64,000 bases of DNA from Streptomyces olivoverticillatus (GCF_014203555.1 NZ_JACHJH010000009.1:62001-126000); one strand, 5' to 3'. Positions 7,232-16,153 are shown, numbered from the stretch's first letter. A program made the numbers and translations. Notes: generated by a model not told the origin, from the sequence alone.

Positions 7232-9400
7232 CTATCCCTGCACGGCGAGGACCAGGGGGAACACCTCCTTCGCCCCGGAGCGGCGCAGCAGGCGTGCCGC
7301 GACGGCCAGCGTCCAGCCGGTGTCGGTCAGATCGTCGACGAGCAGCACCGGGCCGCTCTCCTGGGCGGCCAGGGCTTCGGCGAGTGCGGGCGGCACGGTC
7401 AGCGCGCCCTCCAGCGCGCGCAGGCGCTGGGCGCTGTTGGTGCGCGGCAGGCGCGTATCGGCTTCCCCGTCCCGGTACGCGACCGTGCCGAGCAGCGGCA
7501 TCCGGCCGATGGCGGCGATGCGCTCGCCGAGCGAGGTGATCAATTGAGGCCGGGTCCGGGAGGCGAGGGTGACGACCCCCACCGGCCGGGCGGGGGCGTC
7601 GGGTGCCCCGGATGCCCAACCGCCGGGCCCGCGGGCCCAGTCGGCGAGGACGGTCACCACGGCATCCGCCACATCATCCGGAACCGGGCCGTCCGGCGCC
7701 TGGGGTGTGAGCAACGGCCGCAGTCGATTGCCCCAGCCGATGTCCGAGAGCCGCCCCAGCGCCCGCCCGGAGGCGGCCTGCTCGCCCGCGGGGATACGGC
7801 CCTTGAGGTCAACGCCGACTGCTGGCATCCCCGTTGGCCACATGCGGCGCGGCTCGACCTCGACTCCCGGGCGTCCGAGCTCTCCTCTGGACGCGTTCAA
7901 GGCCCCGTCCGACACTTCGGCGGTGAAGCGGGCCTCCGAGCAGTTGTCGCACCGGCCGCAGGGCGCGGCCTGCTCGTCGTCCAACTGTCGTCGCAGGAAC
8001 TCCATCCGGCACTCGGACGTCGTGGCGTACTCCCGCATGGCCTGCTGTTCGGCCTCGCGCTGGCGCGCCACCCAGGCGTAGCGCTCGGCGTCGTACGCCC
8101 ACGGCTCGCCGGTCGCGGTCCAGCCGCCGCGGACCCGGTGCACGGCGCCGTCCACGTCGAGCACCTTGAGCATGGTCTCCAGGCGGGAGCGCCGAAGCTC
8201 CACCTGCGGCTCGAGGGCGGGCAGGGAGAGCGGGCGGTCCGCGGCGGCCAGCACGTCGAGCGTGCGGCGGACCTGGTCCTCCGGGGGGAAGGCCAGCGAG
8301 GCGAAGTACTTCCAGATCGCCTCGTCCTCGCGGCCGGGGAGCAGCAGCACTTCGGCGTGCCGCACGCCGCGGCCCGCGCGGCCCACCTGCTGGTAGTAGG
8401 CGATGGGGGAGGAGGGGGAGCCGAGGTGGACCACGAAGCCGAGGTCGGGTTTGTCGAAGCCCATGCCCAGCGCCGAGGTGGCCACCAGCGCCTTGACGCG
8501 GTTGGCCAGCAGGTCTTCCTCCGCCTGCTGGCGGTCGGCGTTCTCCGTCTTGCCGGTGTAGGAGGCGACGGTGTGCCCGCTGCGGCGCAGGAACGCCGTC
8601 ACTTCCTCGGCGGCGGCCACGGTCAGGGTGTAGATGATGCCGGAGCCCGGCAGCTCGTCGAGGTGGTCGGCGAGCCAGGCCAGCCGGTGGGCGGCGTCCG
8701 GGAGGTGCAGGACGCTCAGGCTGAGGCTCTCCCGGTCCAGCGGCCCGCGCAGGACCAGCGCCTCGTGGGTTCCCTCGCCCGTCCCCAACTGCTCCGCGAC
8801 GTCGGCGGTGACGCGGGCGTTGGCGGTGGCGGTCGTCGCGAGCACGGGCACGCCCGGCGGCAGGTCGGCCAGCATGGTGCGCAGCCGCCGGTAGTCGGGC
8901 CGGAAGTCGTGGCCCCAGTCGGAAATGCAGTGCGCCTCATCGACGACCAGCAGTCCGGTGGCGGCGGCGAGCTTGGGCAGGACCTGATCGCGGAAGTCGG
9001 GGTTGTTGAGCCGCTCGGGGCTCACCAGCAGCACGTCCACCTCGCCCGCGGCGACCTCGGCCTGCACCGTCTCCCACTCCTCGGTGTTGGAGGAGTTGAT
9101 CGTGCGCGCGTGAATGCCCGCCCGCGCGGCCGCCTCGACCTGGTTGCGCATGAGGGCGAGCAGGGGGGAGACGATCACGGTCGGGCCGGCGCCGCGCTCG
9201 CGCAGCAGCGAGGTCGCGACGAAATACACCGCCGATTTGCCCCAGCCGGTGCGCTGCACCACCAGCGCGCGGCGGCGGTCGGCGACGAGGGCTTCGATCG
9301 CGCGCCACTGGTCCTCGCGCAGTCTCGCCGCGCCGGTGGGGTCGCCGACGAGGCGTGCGAGGACGGTGTCCGCCGAGGCGCGGAGGGCATCGTTGGTCAT
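7232..9400 (-). CDS. recQ: RecQ-family DNA helicase with C-terminal phosphoribosyltransferase-like domain
   Basis: A 722-residue ATP-dependent 3'-5' helicase. Walker A is seen as QRTGWGKSA (about residues 49-57), motif II as DEAH (154-157) and motif III as LATTATAN. The helicase C domain has ALGMGFDKPDLGFVVH and QQVGRAGR, and a four-cysteine RecQ zinc-binding element (CRMEF ... CGRCDNC) follows. Downstream, in place of a standard RQC/HRDC arrangement, is a region ending with VLLVDDLTDTGWTL (685-698). That segment matches the PRPP-binding loop of type I phosphoribosyltransferases (two acids, then TDTG), as in ComF-like proteins. The start chosen has GGGGG just upstream; a longer in-frame start adds 16 residues. 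It is divergent from the DUF4192 gene across a cluster of DnaA-box-like sequences. Confidence 0.9.
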   Translation of the reverse strand: MTNDALRASADTVLARLVGDPTGAARLREDQWRAIEALVADRRRALVVQRTGWGKSAVYFVATSLLRERGAGPTVIVSPLLALMRNQVEAAARAGIHARTINSSNTEEWETVQAEVAAGEVDVLLVSPERLNNPDFRDQVLPKLAAATGLLVVDEAHCISDWGHDFRPDYRRLRTMLADLPPGVPVLATTATANARVTADVAEQLGTGEGTHEALVLRGPLDRESLSLSVLHLPDAAHRLAWLADHLDELPGSGIIYTLTVAAAEEVTAFLRRSGHTVASYTGKTENADRQQAEEDLLANRVKALVATSALGMGFDKPDLGFVVHLGSPSSPIAYYQQVGRAGRGVRHAEVLLLPGREDEAIWKYFASLAFPPEDQVRRTLDVLAAADRPLSLPALEPQVELRRSRLETMLKVLDVDGAVHRVRGGWTATGEPWAYDAERYAWVARQREAEQQAMREYATTSECRMEFLRRQLDDEQAAPCGRCDNCSEARFTAEVSDGALNASRGELGRPGVEVEPRRMWPTGMPAVGVDLKGRIPAGEQAASGRALGRLSDIGWGNRLRPLLTPQAPDGPVPDDVADAVVTVLADWARGPGGWASGAPDAPARPVGVVTLASRTRPQLITSLGERIAAIGRMPLLGTVAYRDGEADTRLPRTNSAQRLRALEGALTVPPALAEALAAQESGPVLLVDDLTDTGWTLAVAARLLRRSGAKEVFPLVLAVQG

Positions 9401-9449
9401 GCCCCCATGCAACACGACGGCACTGACAAAGCGCGAACGCGGTCGCAAG

Positions 9450-9505
9450 CCTGTGGATAACGTTGTCCACAGGTTTCGTCGGATGAGATGACCGGGTTAT
9501 CCACA
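9450..9505. promoter_or_regulatory. Cluster of three DnaA-box-like sequences in the recQ/DUF4192 divergent promoter region
   Basis: Three 9-mers matching DnaA boxes lie within 56 bases: TTATCCACA on the minus strand (9452-9460), TTGTCCACA on the plus strand (9463-9471, the Streptomyces-preferred form) and TTATCCACA on the plus strand (9497-9505). The first two form an inverted repeat, CCTGTGGA to TCCACAGG. The cluster lies between the divergent starts at 9400 and 9546. Binding by DnaA is inferred from sequence only. Confidence 0.6.
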
Positions 9506-9545
9506 GGCCTGGCGGAGGTCGACGGCTGCGCGGGACTCTCGGGCC

Positions 9546-11033
9546 ATGACCGAGCGCAACGAACCAGCCCGCCCGTCCGCCTCGTCCGCCGCGTGGGAAT
9601 CGAGGCCGGACACGCAGATCACCCTCCGCAGCCCGGCCGAACTGGCCGACGCACTGCCCTTCCTGATGGGCTTTCACCCGAACGACAGCATTGTGATGCT
9701 GGCCTTGCACGGCGAGCGCGGCCGCTTCGGCGGGCGGCTGCGCCTGGGCATCCCGGCGAATCGCGAGGAGTGGCCGGACGTGAGCAAGCAGCTCGCTGAA
9801 ACCCTCATCGCGGTGGGAGGCAAGCACCACATCCGGCCCGACGGCGTCGTCCTCTTCCTGTGCCAGGACCCCGCGCAGGGAGAGGACGGTCAGGAGATCA
9901 TGGAGCGGCTCCGCCCGCTCGCCCAGGCCCTGCGCCTGGCCTGCGGCGGGCTCGACGTGCCCGTGTACGAGGCCCTGTGCATCTCCGACGGCCGGTTCTG
10001 GTCCTACTGCTGCCCCGACGCCCGCTGCTGCCCGCCCGAAGGGGCGCCCCTGGTCCTGCCCGGGACCTCGGTGATGGCCGCGGCGGCCGCCTACGCGGGC
10101 ATCCAGGTCCGCGGCTCGCTCCGGGACATGGAGGCCAGGTTCGCTCCGCTCGCCGGTGCCCGCGCCGGTGAACAGGAGGTGGCGCTGGACGCCGCGGCGG
10201 CCGACCTCGTCCCGCGCATCCTCGGCGGCATCGACTGCGAGACCGTGCGCCAGGAGACGCTCGATCTCCTCGGGCTGGTGGTGGAGCGTTTCCGCCAGGC
10301 CCCCGCGCTCGCCCGGCGCACGGAAGCCGACGACCGGGACGACGCCCTCCTCACCTGCGACGAATCGGCCGCGATCATCCTCGGCCTGCAGGACCGCACC
10401 ACCCGCGATTTCGCCGCCGAGTGGATGGAGGGCCCCAAGGCCCCGGCGGTGCTGCGCGTGTGGCGCGCCCTGGCCCGGCGCTGCGTGTCCTCCTACAGCG
10501 AGTACGCGGCCGCCCCCTTGACCCTCGCCGGCTGGGTCGCGTGGTCCCTCGGCGACCACCCCGAGGCCAGGGTCGCCCTCAGCCTGGCCCTCGCCCGCGA
10601 CCCGGACTACCTCTTCGCCCAGCTCCTGCACCGCGCCTGCAACGACGGCATGGACCCCGAGCTGCTGCGCCGCTGCCTGCGCCGCGAGCGGGCCGGGCGC
10701 GCCGTGCACGCCGCCGCGCTCGCCGAGGCGGACCGTGCCACGGCCGCGGACCGCACCCGGGAAGCCTCGGAGAACGCAAAGGCGGCGCCGCGCACGGGCC
10801 GTCGGCGCAGGGCCGCCTCCGCCACCGTGACAGCGTCCGCCGGTGCCCCCGACGCCCCCGACGCCAAGAGCCGGCCGTGGGCGAGCCCGCTGTCGGCCGT
10901 CCCCGGCGACGCGGGCTCCGGCGCGTCGGGCGGCGTACGGCGCCCGACCGGGCCTGCCGGGGCGAAAAGCCCCGCCGGGAAGGCGCGCACGCGACGGCGC
11001 GCGGGGCAGCGCGGGGCGCCCGAACGGCAGTGA
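9546..11033 (+). CDS. DUF4192 domain protein
   Basis: A 495-residue protein of the actinobacterial DUF4192 family. The family hallmark is at the N-terminus: ITLRSPAELADALPFLMGFHPNDSIV is the region around residues 26-51. The central part contains a conserved stretch with SDGRFWSYCCPDARCC, a possible metal-binding cysteine group, and a helical domain with EWMEGPKAPAVLRVWRALARRC and WSLGDHPEARVALSLALARDPDYLFAQ, which resembles tetratricopeptide-like helices. The last 120 residues are Ala/Arg/Pro-rich and probably disordered. The function is unknown. It is the divergent neighbour of recQ, which is only weak support for a DNA-related role. Confidence 0.85.
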   Translation: MTERNEPARPSASSAAWESRPDTQITLRSPAELADALPFLMGFHPNDSIVMLALHGERGRFGGRLRLGIPANREEWPDVSKQLAETLIAVGGKHHIRPDGVVLFLCQDPAQGEDGQEIMERLRPLAQALRLACGGLDVPVYEALCISDGRFWSYCCPDARCCPPEGAPLVLPGTSVMAAAAAYAGIQVRGSLRDMEARFAPLAGARAGEQEVALDAAAADLVPRILGGIDCETVRQETLDLLGLVVERFRQAPALARRTEADDRDDALLTCDESAAIILGLQDRTTRDFAAEWMEGPKAPAVLRVWRALARRCVSSYSEYAAAPLTLAGWVAWSLGDHPEARVALSLALARDPDYLFAQLLHRACNDGMDPELLRRCLRRERAGRAVHAAALAEADRATAADRTREASENAKAAPRTGRRRRAASATVTASAGAPDAPDAKSRPWASPLSAVPGDAGSGASGGVRRPTGPAGAKSPAGKARTRRRAGQRGAPERQ

Positions 11034-11147
11034 CCGCCGCACCGGATGGGCCACCGTGACCTCCGCGGGTCCGGTGCCGTTCACCTGAGTGGCCCGCAAT
11101 CGTCGCCCGCCGCCCCGGTCCGTGACCCTCACAGGGAGTGCAGACAC

Positions 11148-13199
11148 GTGCAAGGCACCGTCCCCACCGTTCCCCTCGGTCATCCGCCGCGCCGCCAGGC
11201 ACCGTCGCAGCGGGGCGCCACCGCCCGCTCGCACGGTCCGCAGGCCGTGCACGAGGCGCTGATCTGCGTCGCGTTGCCCGCACTGGCCATCTCCGGCGAG
11301 CACGGTCAGCTGACGGGACACGGGCTCGACGGGTTCTACCGGGGCGGCAGGCGGCTGCTGGCCCGTTGCCGGGTAAGGGTCGGTGGGGCGGAGCCGCTGC
11401 CGGTGCAGGGGCGGATGCTCGCGGCCGACCGGGCCCGCTTCGTCGGCACGGTGCGCACCACTGGTGACGCCGGCCCCGACCCGGCCGTCACCGTCGAGCG
11501 GCTGCGGGACGCGGAGGGCATCGAGCGGATCACGTTGCGCAGCGCGGCGGCCCAGGAGATGCGGCTGGGCGTCGAAGTCTCCTTGGGCACCGACCTCGCC
11601 GAGCTCGGCGCCGTGGCGGCGGGGATGGCCGGGCCCGAGATCCCGCCCGGCGTCCACGCCTCGGGGCTGCGGTGGGCGGCGCCGGGGGTGCAGGCGGTCG
11701 TCACCGCCGACCCGCCGCCCGGAGACGTCCTGGCCTCGGCCGGACTGCTCGGCTGGGAGATACGACTGCCGCCGGGCGGCACCCGCAGCATCGAGCTCCG
11801 GGTCCGGATGGAAGTGCCCGGTGGCCCGCGGCCCGCCGAGACCGTCGCTCCACGCGGCCGGGGCGGCACCATGCCGTGGGGCGAGGCCGAGGCCGACGGA
11901 GACGACCCCAGGGCTGCCGCACTGCTGGCGGCCGCACTCGACGACCTGAGGGCCCTGCTGGTGCGCGACCCCCTGCACCCCGGCGACGTCCACCTCGCCG
12001 CCGGCATCCCCTGGCGCTGCGGACGGCTCGCTCCCGCCGAGGCGCTGTGGGCCGCCCGTATGACACTCCCCCTGGGCGTCCGGCTGGCCGCCGGGACCCT
12101 GCGGACCCTCGCCCGTACCCAGCTGTCCGGCCCCGGGGCCGACAACGGCCGCATTGCGGGAGCGCTGCGCCACGCCGGCCCGCATCTGCCACCCGGCTGC
12201 ACGGGGGTCGAAGCGACGCTGTTGTTCCCCGTCGTGCTCGCCGAGGCACGCAGGTGGGGCCTCCCCGACCAGGAGGTCCGGCCGCTGTTGCCGGCCGCCG
12301 AGCGGTGCCTGGCCTGGCTGCGCCACGCCGTGGGCGACGGCAAATACCTCGCGGACCCGCCGCCGGGCGGCCCCTACCGGTGCGAGACGCAGGCTCACGC
12401 CCACCGGGCTGCGCTGCTCGGAGCGGATCTGCTGGAGGCGTACGGGCGTCCCGGCGCGGAGGCCTGGCGCGAATGGGCGACCGCGCTGCGCCGCCGGTTT
12501 CGGGAGGACTTCTGGGCCGACGATCTCGGCGGCGGCCGCCCCCTCGCCGCGCGCACTGCCGACGGCCGGGGGATACCTCTGCTGGGGTGCGCCGCCGCGC
12601 ACCTGCTCGACACCGGTCTCCTCGGCGGTGGCGAGTACGCCCCCGGGCTGCTCGACAAGGTACAGACCGAACAACTGGCCCGGCTGTTCGGCGGGCCGGC
12701 CCTCGACTCGGGCTGGGGGCTGCGCAGCCTCGGTGCGAAGGAGCCCGGATACAACCCCTTCGGGCACCGCAGCGGGGCGGTACGCATTCACGAGACGGCC
12801 GTGGCCGTGGCGGGGCTCGCCGCAGCGGGATACGAAAACGAGGCGGGGGCCCTGCTGCGGGGGGTGCTCGACGCGGCCGGGGCCTTCGGCTACCGGCTGC
12901 CGGAGATGTACGCGGGGGAGCAGCGCTCGGCCAAAGGCGCACCCCTGCCGCACCCCGCGGCCTGCAGGCCCGCCGCGGTCGCCGGTGCGGGCGCCGTCCA
13001 GCTGCTCACGGCGCTCGCCGGGGTGCGCCCCGACGTCCCGGCGGGAAGCGTCGCCATCAGGCCGCCCCGCACCGCGCCCCTGGGCGCGTTGCGGTTCACC
13101 GGGCTGCGCGTCGCCGAGCAGCCGTTCGCGGTGCGGATCAGCAGGCTCGGCCTCGGCATGGTCGAGGAGGCCGCGGACGGCCTGCAACTGGGAGTGTGA
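11148..13199 (+). CDS. Glycogen debranching-like protein (GDE N-terminal bis domain)
   Basis: A 683-residue protein with an N-terminal beta-rich domain of the amylo-alpha-1,6-glucosidase N-terminal type (GHGLDGFYRGGRRLLARCRVRVGG) and a C-terminal (alpha/alpha)6-barrel-like part (AGIPWRCGRLAPAEALWAARM, DSGWGLRSLGAKEPGYNPFGHRSGAV, ETAVAVAGLAAAGYE). This layout is that of glycogen-debranching/GH63-15-like actinobacterial proteins. I chose the GTG preceded by AGGGAG; upstream residues in the same frame look non-coding. Catalytic acids cannot be assigned with confidence, so debranching activity is a family inference. It precedes the Nudix regulator gene on the same strand with a 140-base gap. Confidence 0.75.
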   Translation: MQGTVPTVPLGHPPRRQAPSQRGATARSHGPQAVHEALICVALPALAISGEHGQLTGHGLDGFYRGGRRLLARCRVRVGGAEPLPVQGRMLAADRARFVGTVRTTGDAGPDPAVTVERLRDAEGIERITLRSAAAQEMRLGVEVSLGTDLAELGAVAAGMAGPEIPPGVHASGLRWAAPGVQAVVTADPPPGDVLASAGLLGWEIRLPPGGTRSIELRVRMEVPGGPRPAETVAPRGRGGTMPWGEAEADGDDPRAAALLAAALDDLRALLVRDPLHPGDVHLAAGIPWRCGRLAPAEALWAARMTLPLGVRLAAGTLRTLARTQLSGPGADNGRIAGALRHAGPHLPPGCTGVEATLLFPVVLAEARRWGLPDQEVRPLLPAAERCLAWLRHAVGDGKYLADPPPGGPYRCETQAHAHRAALLGADLLEAYGRPGAEAWREWATALRRRFREDFWADDLGGGRPLAARTADGRGIPLLGCAAAHLLDTGLLGGGEYAPGLLDKVQTEQLARLFGGPALDSGWGLRSLGAKEPGYNPFGHRSGAVRIHETAVAVAGLAAAGYENEAGALLRGVLDAAGAFGYRLPEMYAGEQRSAKGAPLPHPAACRPAAVAGAGAVQLLTALAGVRPDVPAGSVAIRPPRTAPLGALRFTGLRVAEQPFAVRISRLGLGMVEEAADGLQLGV

Positions 13200-13307
13200 G
13201 AACGATGCGCGCCGGACTGTCCGAAGAACCGCTCGTGGGCGGCGACGGGGGAACGCGCTCGTCCGGTGCACCCCAAGGCGCCGTGGCGAGCAGTGCCCAA
13301 GACCCTG

Positions 13308-13332
13308 TTTATCGTCAAGCAGACGACTATGA
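13308..13332. promoter_or_regulatory. Imperfect palindrome before the Nudix-regulator gene
   Basis: TATCGTC (13310-13316), a 5-base spacer and GACGACTAT (13322-13330) form an inverted repeat with one extra base in the right arm. It is AT-rich for this genome and ends seven bases before the ATG. It is a candidate autoregulatory operator for the NrtR-like protein it precedes; no experimental support. Confidence 0.4.
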
Positions 13333-13339
13333 TCGCCCC

Positions 13340-14101
13340 ATGCCCTACGACCCGTCGGCCTTCCCGCCCTTCGCCGTCACCGTCGACCTGGTCGTGCTCA
13401 CGGTCCGGCGGCACGCCCTGTGCGCTCTGGCCGTCCGCCGCGGTGAGCCTCCTTACCAGGGCCGCTGGGCGCTGCCGGGCGGATTCGTCCGGGGGGACGA
13501 GGATCTGGCGACGGCGGCCGCGCGCGAGCTGGCCGAGGAGACGGGGCTGCTCGCCCACGACCCGGCGGGCCCGTCCATCGCCAACGCCGCTCACCTCGAA
13601 CAGCTCGCCACCTACGGCGATCCCCAGCGCGACCCCCGGATGCGCGTGGTCAGCGTTGCGCACCTCGCGCTCGCGCCCGACCTGCCGGCCCCGCGCCCCG
13701 GCGGCGACGCGCGCAGCGTGCGCTGGGCGCCCGTCGAGGACCTGCTGGACCAGGAGTCGGGGTACGGCCGCGACGGCGAACAGGCCGCGCCGCTCGCCTT
13801 CGACCATGCGCGCATCCTGGCCGACGGAGTCGAGCGCGCCCGCTCCAAGATCGAATACTCCTCGCTGGCCACCGCGTTCTGCCCGCAGGAGTTCACCGTG
13901 GGCGAGCTGCGCCGGGTGTACGAGGCGGTGTGGGGCGTCGCCCTGGATCCGCGGAACTTCCACCGCAAGGTCACCGGCACCCCGGGCTTCCTGGTGCCCA
14001 CGGGCGGGACGACGACACGCCAGGGCGGCCGCCCGGCGCAGCTTTTCCGGGCGGGCGGGGCCACCCTGCTCAACCCGCCCATGCTGCGGCCCGAGGCGTA
14101 G
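13340..14101 (+). CDS. Nudix hydrolase-winged helix protein (NrtR-like regulator)
   Basis: A 253-residue protein with a complete Nudix box at about 47-69 (GGF ... E ... ARELAEETGL), after a VDLVVLTVRR strand. It is followed by a C-terminal winged-helix-like segment (FTVGELRRVYEAVWGVALDPRNFHRKVTG). This is the architecture of NrtR, a repressor of NAD biosynthesis genes whose Nudix domain senses ADP-ribose or related ligands. The Nudix box keeps the REXXEE glutamates, so hydrolase activity is not excluded. The neighbours are not NAD biosynthesis genes, so the regulon cannot be read from context. An imperfect palindrome just upstream could be its own operator. Confidence 0.82.
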   Translation: MPYDPSAFPPFAVTVDLVVLTVRRHALCALAVRRGEPPYQGRWALPGGFVRGDEDLATAAARELAEETGLLAHDPAGPSIANAAHLEQLATYGDPQRDPRMRVVSVAHLALAPDLPAPRPGGDARSVRWAPVEDLLDQESGYGRDGEQAAPLAFDHARILADGVERARSKIEYSSLATAFCPQEFTVGELRRVYEAVWGVALDPRNFHRKVTGTPGFLVPTGGTTTRQGGRPAQLFRAGGATLLNPPMLRPEA

Positions 14102-14201
14102 CGGAGGACCGCCCGCGAGACTGAACGGCCCAGCGTGCGAGGGCGGTCGGGGGTCATGGCGGTGACACGCGGGCGCCACATGCCCACGTTGCGTAGCAAA
14201 T

Positions 14202-14212
14202 AGGACATATCG
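14202..14212 (-). promoter_or_regulatory. 11-bp motif shared with the whiH upstream region
   Basis: On the minus strand this reads CCGATATGTCC, followed by TAT. The same 11 bases occur on the plus strand at 16182-16192, upstream of whiH, where GAT follows. Both copies precede gene starts (14259 and 16290), and the motif is AT-rich for this genome, which makes a chance pair less likely. TTGC-GTA-GCAA, a small perfect inverted repeat, lies beside it at 14189-14199. Confidence 0.45.
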
Positions 14213-14258
14213 GGTTACGGTGCTGGGGTTCGTCTCCGTCGTCCCGCGAGGGCAGCCC

Positions 14259-16061
14259 ATGATCCAGGCCATCGGACTGACCAGCGTCCCCCGCCGCAAC
14301 CAGCCCCCCGCCGTCGACGACCTCACCTTCGAGGCCGGTCCCGGGCACGTCACCGCACTGCTCGGCGAGCCCGGCGCGGGCAAGACCGCCGCCCTGCGTC
14401 TGATGCTGCGACTCGACCGAGGGCGCGGCATCGCGCTCTTCGGCGGCCGCCCCCTGGACCGCATCCCCCACCCCACCCGCGAGATCGGCACCCTGCTCGG
14501 CGACGTGCCCGGCCACCCCGCGCGCAGCGCCCGGGGCCACCTGCGCATGCTCTGCGCCGCCGCAGGCGTCCCCGCCGAGCGGGTCGACGAGGTACTCGAC
14601 GTCGTGGGGCTCACCGGCCTGGCCGACCAGCGCGTCGGCGACTTCTCGCTCGGCATGGACCGCCGCCTCGGTCTGGCGTCGGCCCTGCTCGGCGACCCCC
14701 ACACGCTCGTGCTCGACGAGCCCGCCAAGGGCCTCTCGCCACGCGAGGCGGCCTGGCTGCACGGGCTGCTGCGGGGTTTCGCGGCCCAGGGCGGCACCGT
14801 CCTCGTCACCTCCTCCGGGGCGCTCGAAGCGGCCCGCATCGCCGACCGGGTCGTCACCATCGACCGCGGCCGCCTCATCGCGGACCAGGACGCCGCCGCC
14901 TTCGCCGGATGCCGCCTGCGACCCCGCGTCGCCGTCCGCTCCCCGCACGCCGGCCGCCTCGCCCACCTCCTCACCGCCGAGGCCGACCCGGTGGGCCTCT
15001 CGCCCGGCGGCGCCCCGGTCGAAGTGGTCCACGAAGGCGGCAGCCGGATCTCCGTCTACAACAGCAGCTGCGCCGCCGTCGGAGAGCTCGCCTACCGCCA
15101 CGGCATCCTCGTGCACCGGCTGACGGAGGAGGCCGCCGACACCGGCCCCGTCACGCCGCTCGAGCGCGCCGACGGACGCTATGCCGACGCCGCGGACGGC
15201 GGGCCCGAAGCGCACCCCGACCTCGCGCCGGCCGCCATCGAGGGCCTCGACGGCTCGTACGCATCGTCCGCCGTCCAGCCACGGCTGCCCGCGCCGAACC
15301 CCGTCTGGCCGTTGCTCTACGAACTGCGGCGCGCGGCGGGCGTGCGGACGGGCTGGATCGTGGGGGCGGTGGCTCTGGCGCTCTCCGTGCTGACCTCCGT
15401 GGTCCTCGCCCGCACCGGCGACTCCACGGCGGTGCGCCTGCTGACCGGGTGGCCGCTGCTGCTGCCGCTTCCCCCGGCCGCCTTCGCCGCGGGGCTGATC
15501 GGGGCGCTCTCCTTCGGCCAGGAGTTCCGCTACCCGGCGCTCGCGCCCGACGTCGGATCCGTCCCGCGCCGCCTCGGCCTGCTGGGCGCCAAACTCGTCG
15601 TCAGTGCCGCGGCCGCCCTGCTCCTGGCCGTCGCCTCGGTCTGCCTGAACGGGACCGTCCTGCACCTGCTCTTCGGCGAGTCCGTCCTGCTCTTCCCCGC
15701 AGGCTGGCCCGGCACGCTCGCGGGCTGGGCCGGGCTCACGCTGGGGTGCGCCTGGGCCGGACTTCTGGCCGCGGGACTGTTCCGCTCCACGGCCCTCGGG
15801 CTGGTGGCGGTCATGGTCGTGCCGACCGTTGTCGTCCCACTGCTGGGCAGCGCGCTGTCCCAGCCGGCCGCCCGGTCGCTGATCGGTCTGCCCCAGCGGC
15901 TGCGTTCCGCCGCGCTGGTGCAGTGGCCCTCGGGCCTGGACCGAGGTGTCTCGGCCGCCCTGCGGCTGATGTCGCAGCCGGTCGGCTGGGCGCTGGCCCT
16001 GTCGCTTGCGGTGCTCCTCGGGGCGTACGTCCTGACCGTCTTCCGTGGCCGACCACGGTGA
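14259..16061 (+). CDS. ABC transporter: fused ATPase and membrane domain
   Basis: A 600-residue fusion with an N-terminal nucleotide-binding domain and a C-terminal membrane part. Walker A is GEPGAGKT (36-43) and Walker B is LVLDEPAKGL. The signature motif is degenerate (FSLGMDRRLGLA instead of LSGGQ). A variable linker follows, then about six hydrophobic segments starting near residue 375 (WIVGAVALALSVLTSVVLA, LLLPLPPAAFAAGLIGAL, LVVSAAAALLLAVASV, TLAGWAGLTLGCAWAGLLAAG, ALGLVAVMVVPTVVVPLLG, WALALSLAVLLGAYVLTV). It looks like an ABC-2-type exporter half in one polypeptide. The start has GAGGG upstream. It directly precedes whiH, a position I recall as conserved in Streptomyces; its substrate is unknown. 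Confidence 0.85.
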   Translation: MIQAIGLTSVPRRNQPPAVDDLTFEAGPGHVTALLGEPGAGKTAALRLMLRLDRGRGIALFGGRPLDRIPHPTREIGTLLGDVPGHPARSARGHLRMLCAAAGVPAERVDEVLDVVGLTGLADQRVGDFSLGMDRRLGLASALLGDPHTLVLDEPAKGLSPREAAWLHGLLRGFAAQGGTVLVTSSGALEAARIADRVVTIDRGRLIADQDAAAFAGCRLRPRVAVRSPHAGRLAHLLTAEADPVGLSPGGAPVEVVHEGGSRISVYNSSCAAVGELAYRHGILVHRLTEEAADTGPVTPLERADGRYADAADGGPEAHPDLAPAAIEGLDGSYASSAVQPRLPAPNPVWPLLYELRRAAGVRTGWIVGAVALALSVLTSVVLARTGDSTAVRLLTGWPLLLPLPPAAFAAGLIGALSFGQEFRYPALAPDVGSVPRRLGLLGAKLVVSAAAALLLAVASVCLNGTVLHLLFGESVLLFPAGWPGTLAGWAGLTLGCAWAGLLAAGLFRSTALGLVAVMVVPTVVVPLLGSALSQPAARSLIGLPQRLRSAALVQWPSGLDRGVSAALRLMSQPVGWALALSLAVLLGAYVLTVFRGRPR

Positions 16062-16078
16062 GAGCTGTGCTATTACGT

Positions 16079-16153
16079 CACGGCGGACGGGCGTCGACTC
16101 AGAGTGACAATCACTCCGGCAGGAGCGGAGAAGTCGACCCGCCGTAGTCACTC
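16079..16153. promoter_or_regulatory. Inverted and repeated elements between the ABC gene and whiH
   Basis: GAGTGA-CAA-TCACTC is a perfect hairpin (16102-16116), with another GTCACTC at 16147-16153. A larger imperfect inverted repeat pairs the GTCGACT copies (around 16093 and 16132) and their flanking GGCGG/CCGCC. It may act as a terminator for the ABC gene or as an operator; the sequence alone does not decide. Confidence 0.35.

Noticed and set aside
8937..13271. 1444-codon open frame on the minus strand across recQ, DUF4192 and the debranching gene
   Set aside because: It spans several well-supported genes, is low in hydrophobic structure and has no recognisable domain; it is an artefact of high GC content.
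13200..13340. Upstream extension of the Nudix gene or a small extra gene after the debranching gene
   Set aside because: The extra codons are low-complexity and the ATG at 13340 gives the normal family N-terminus.
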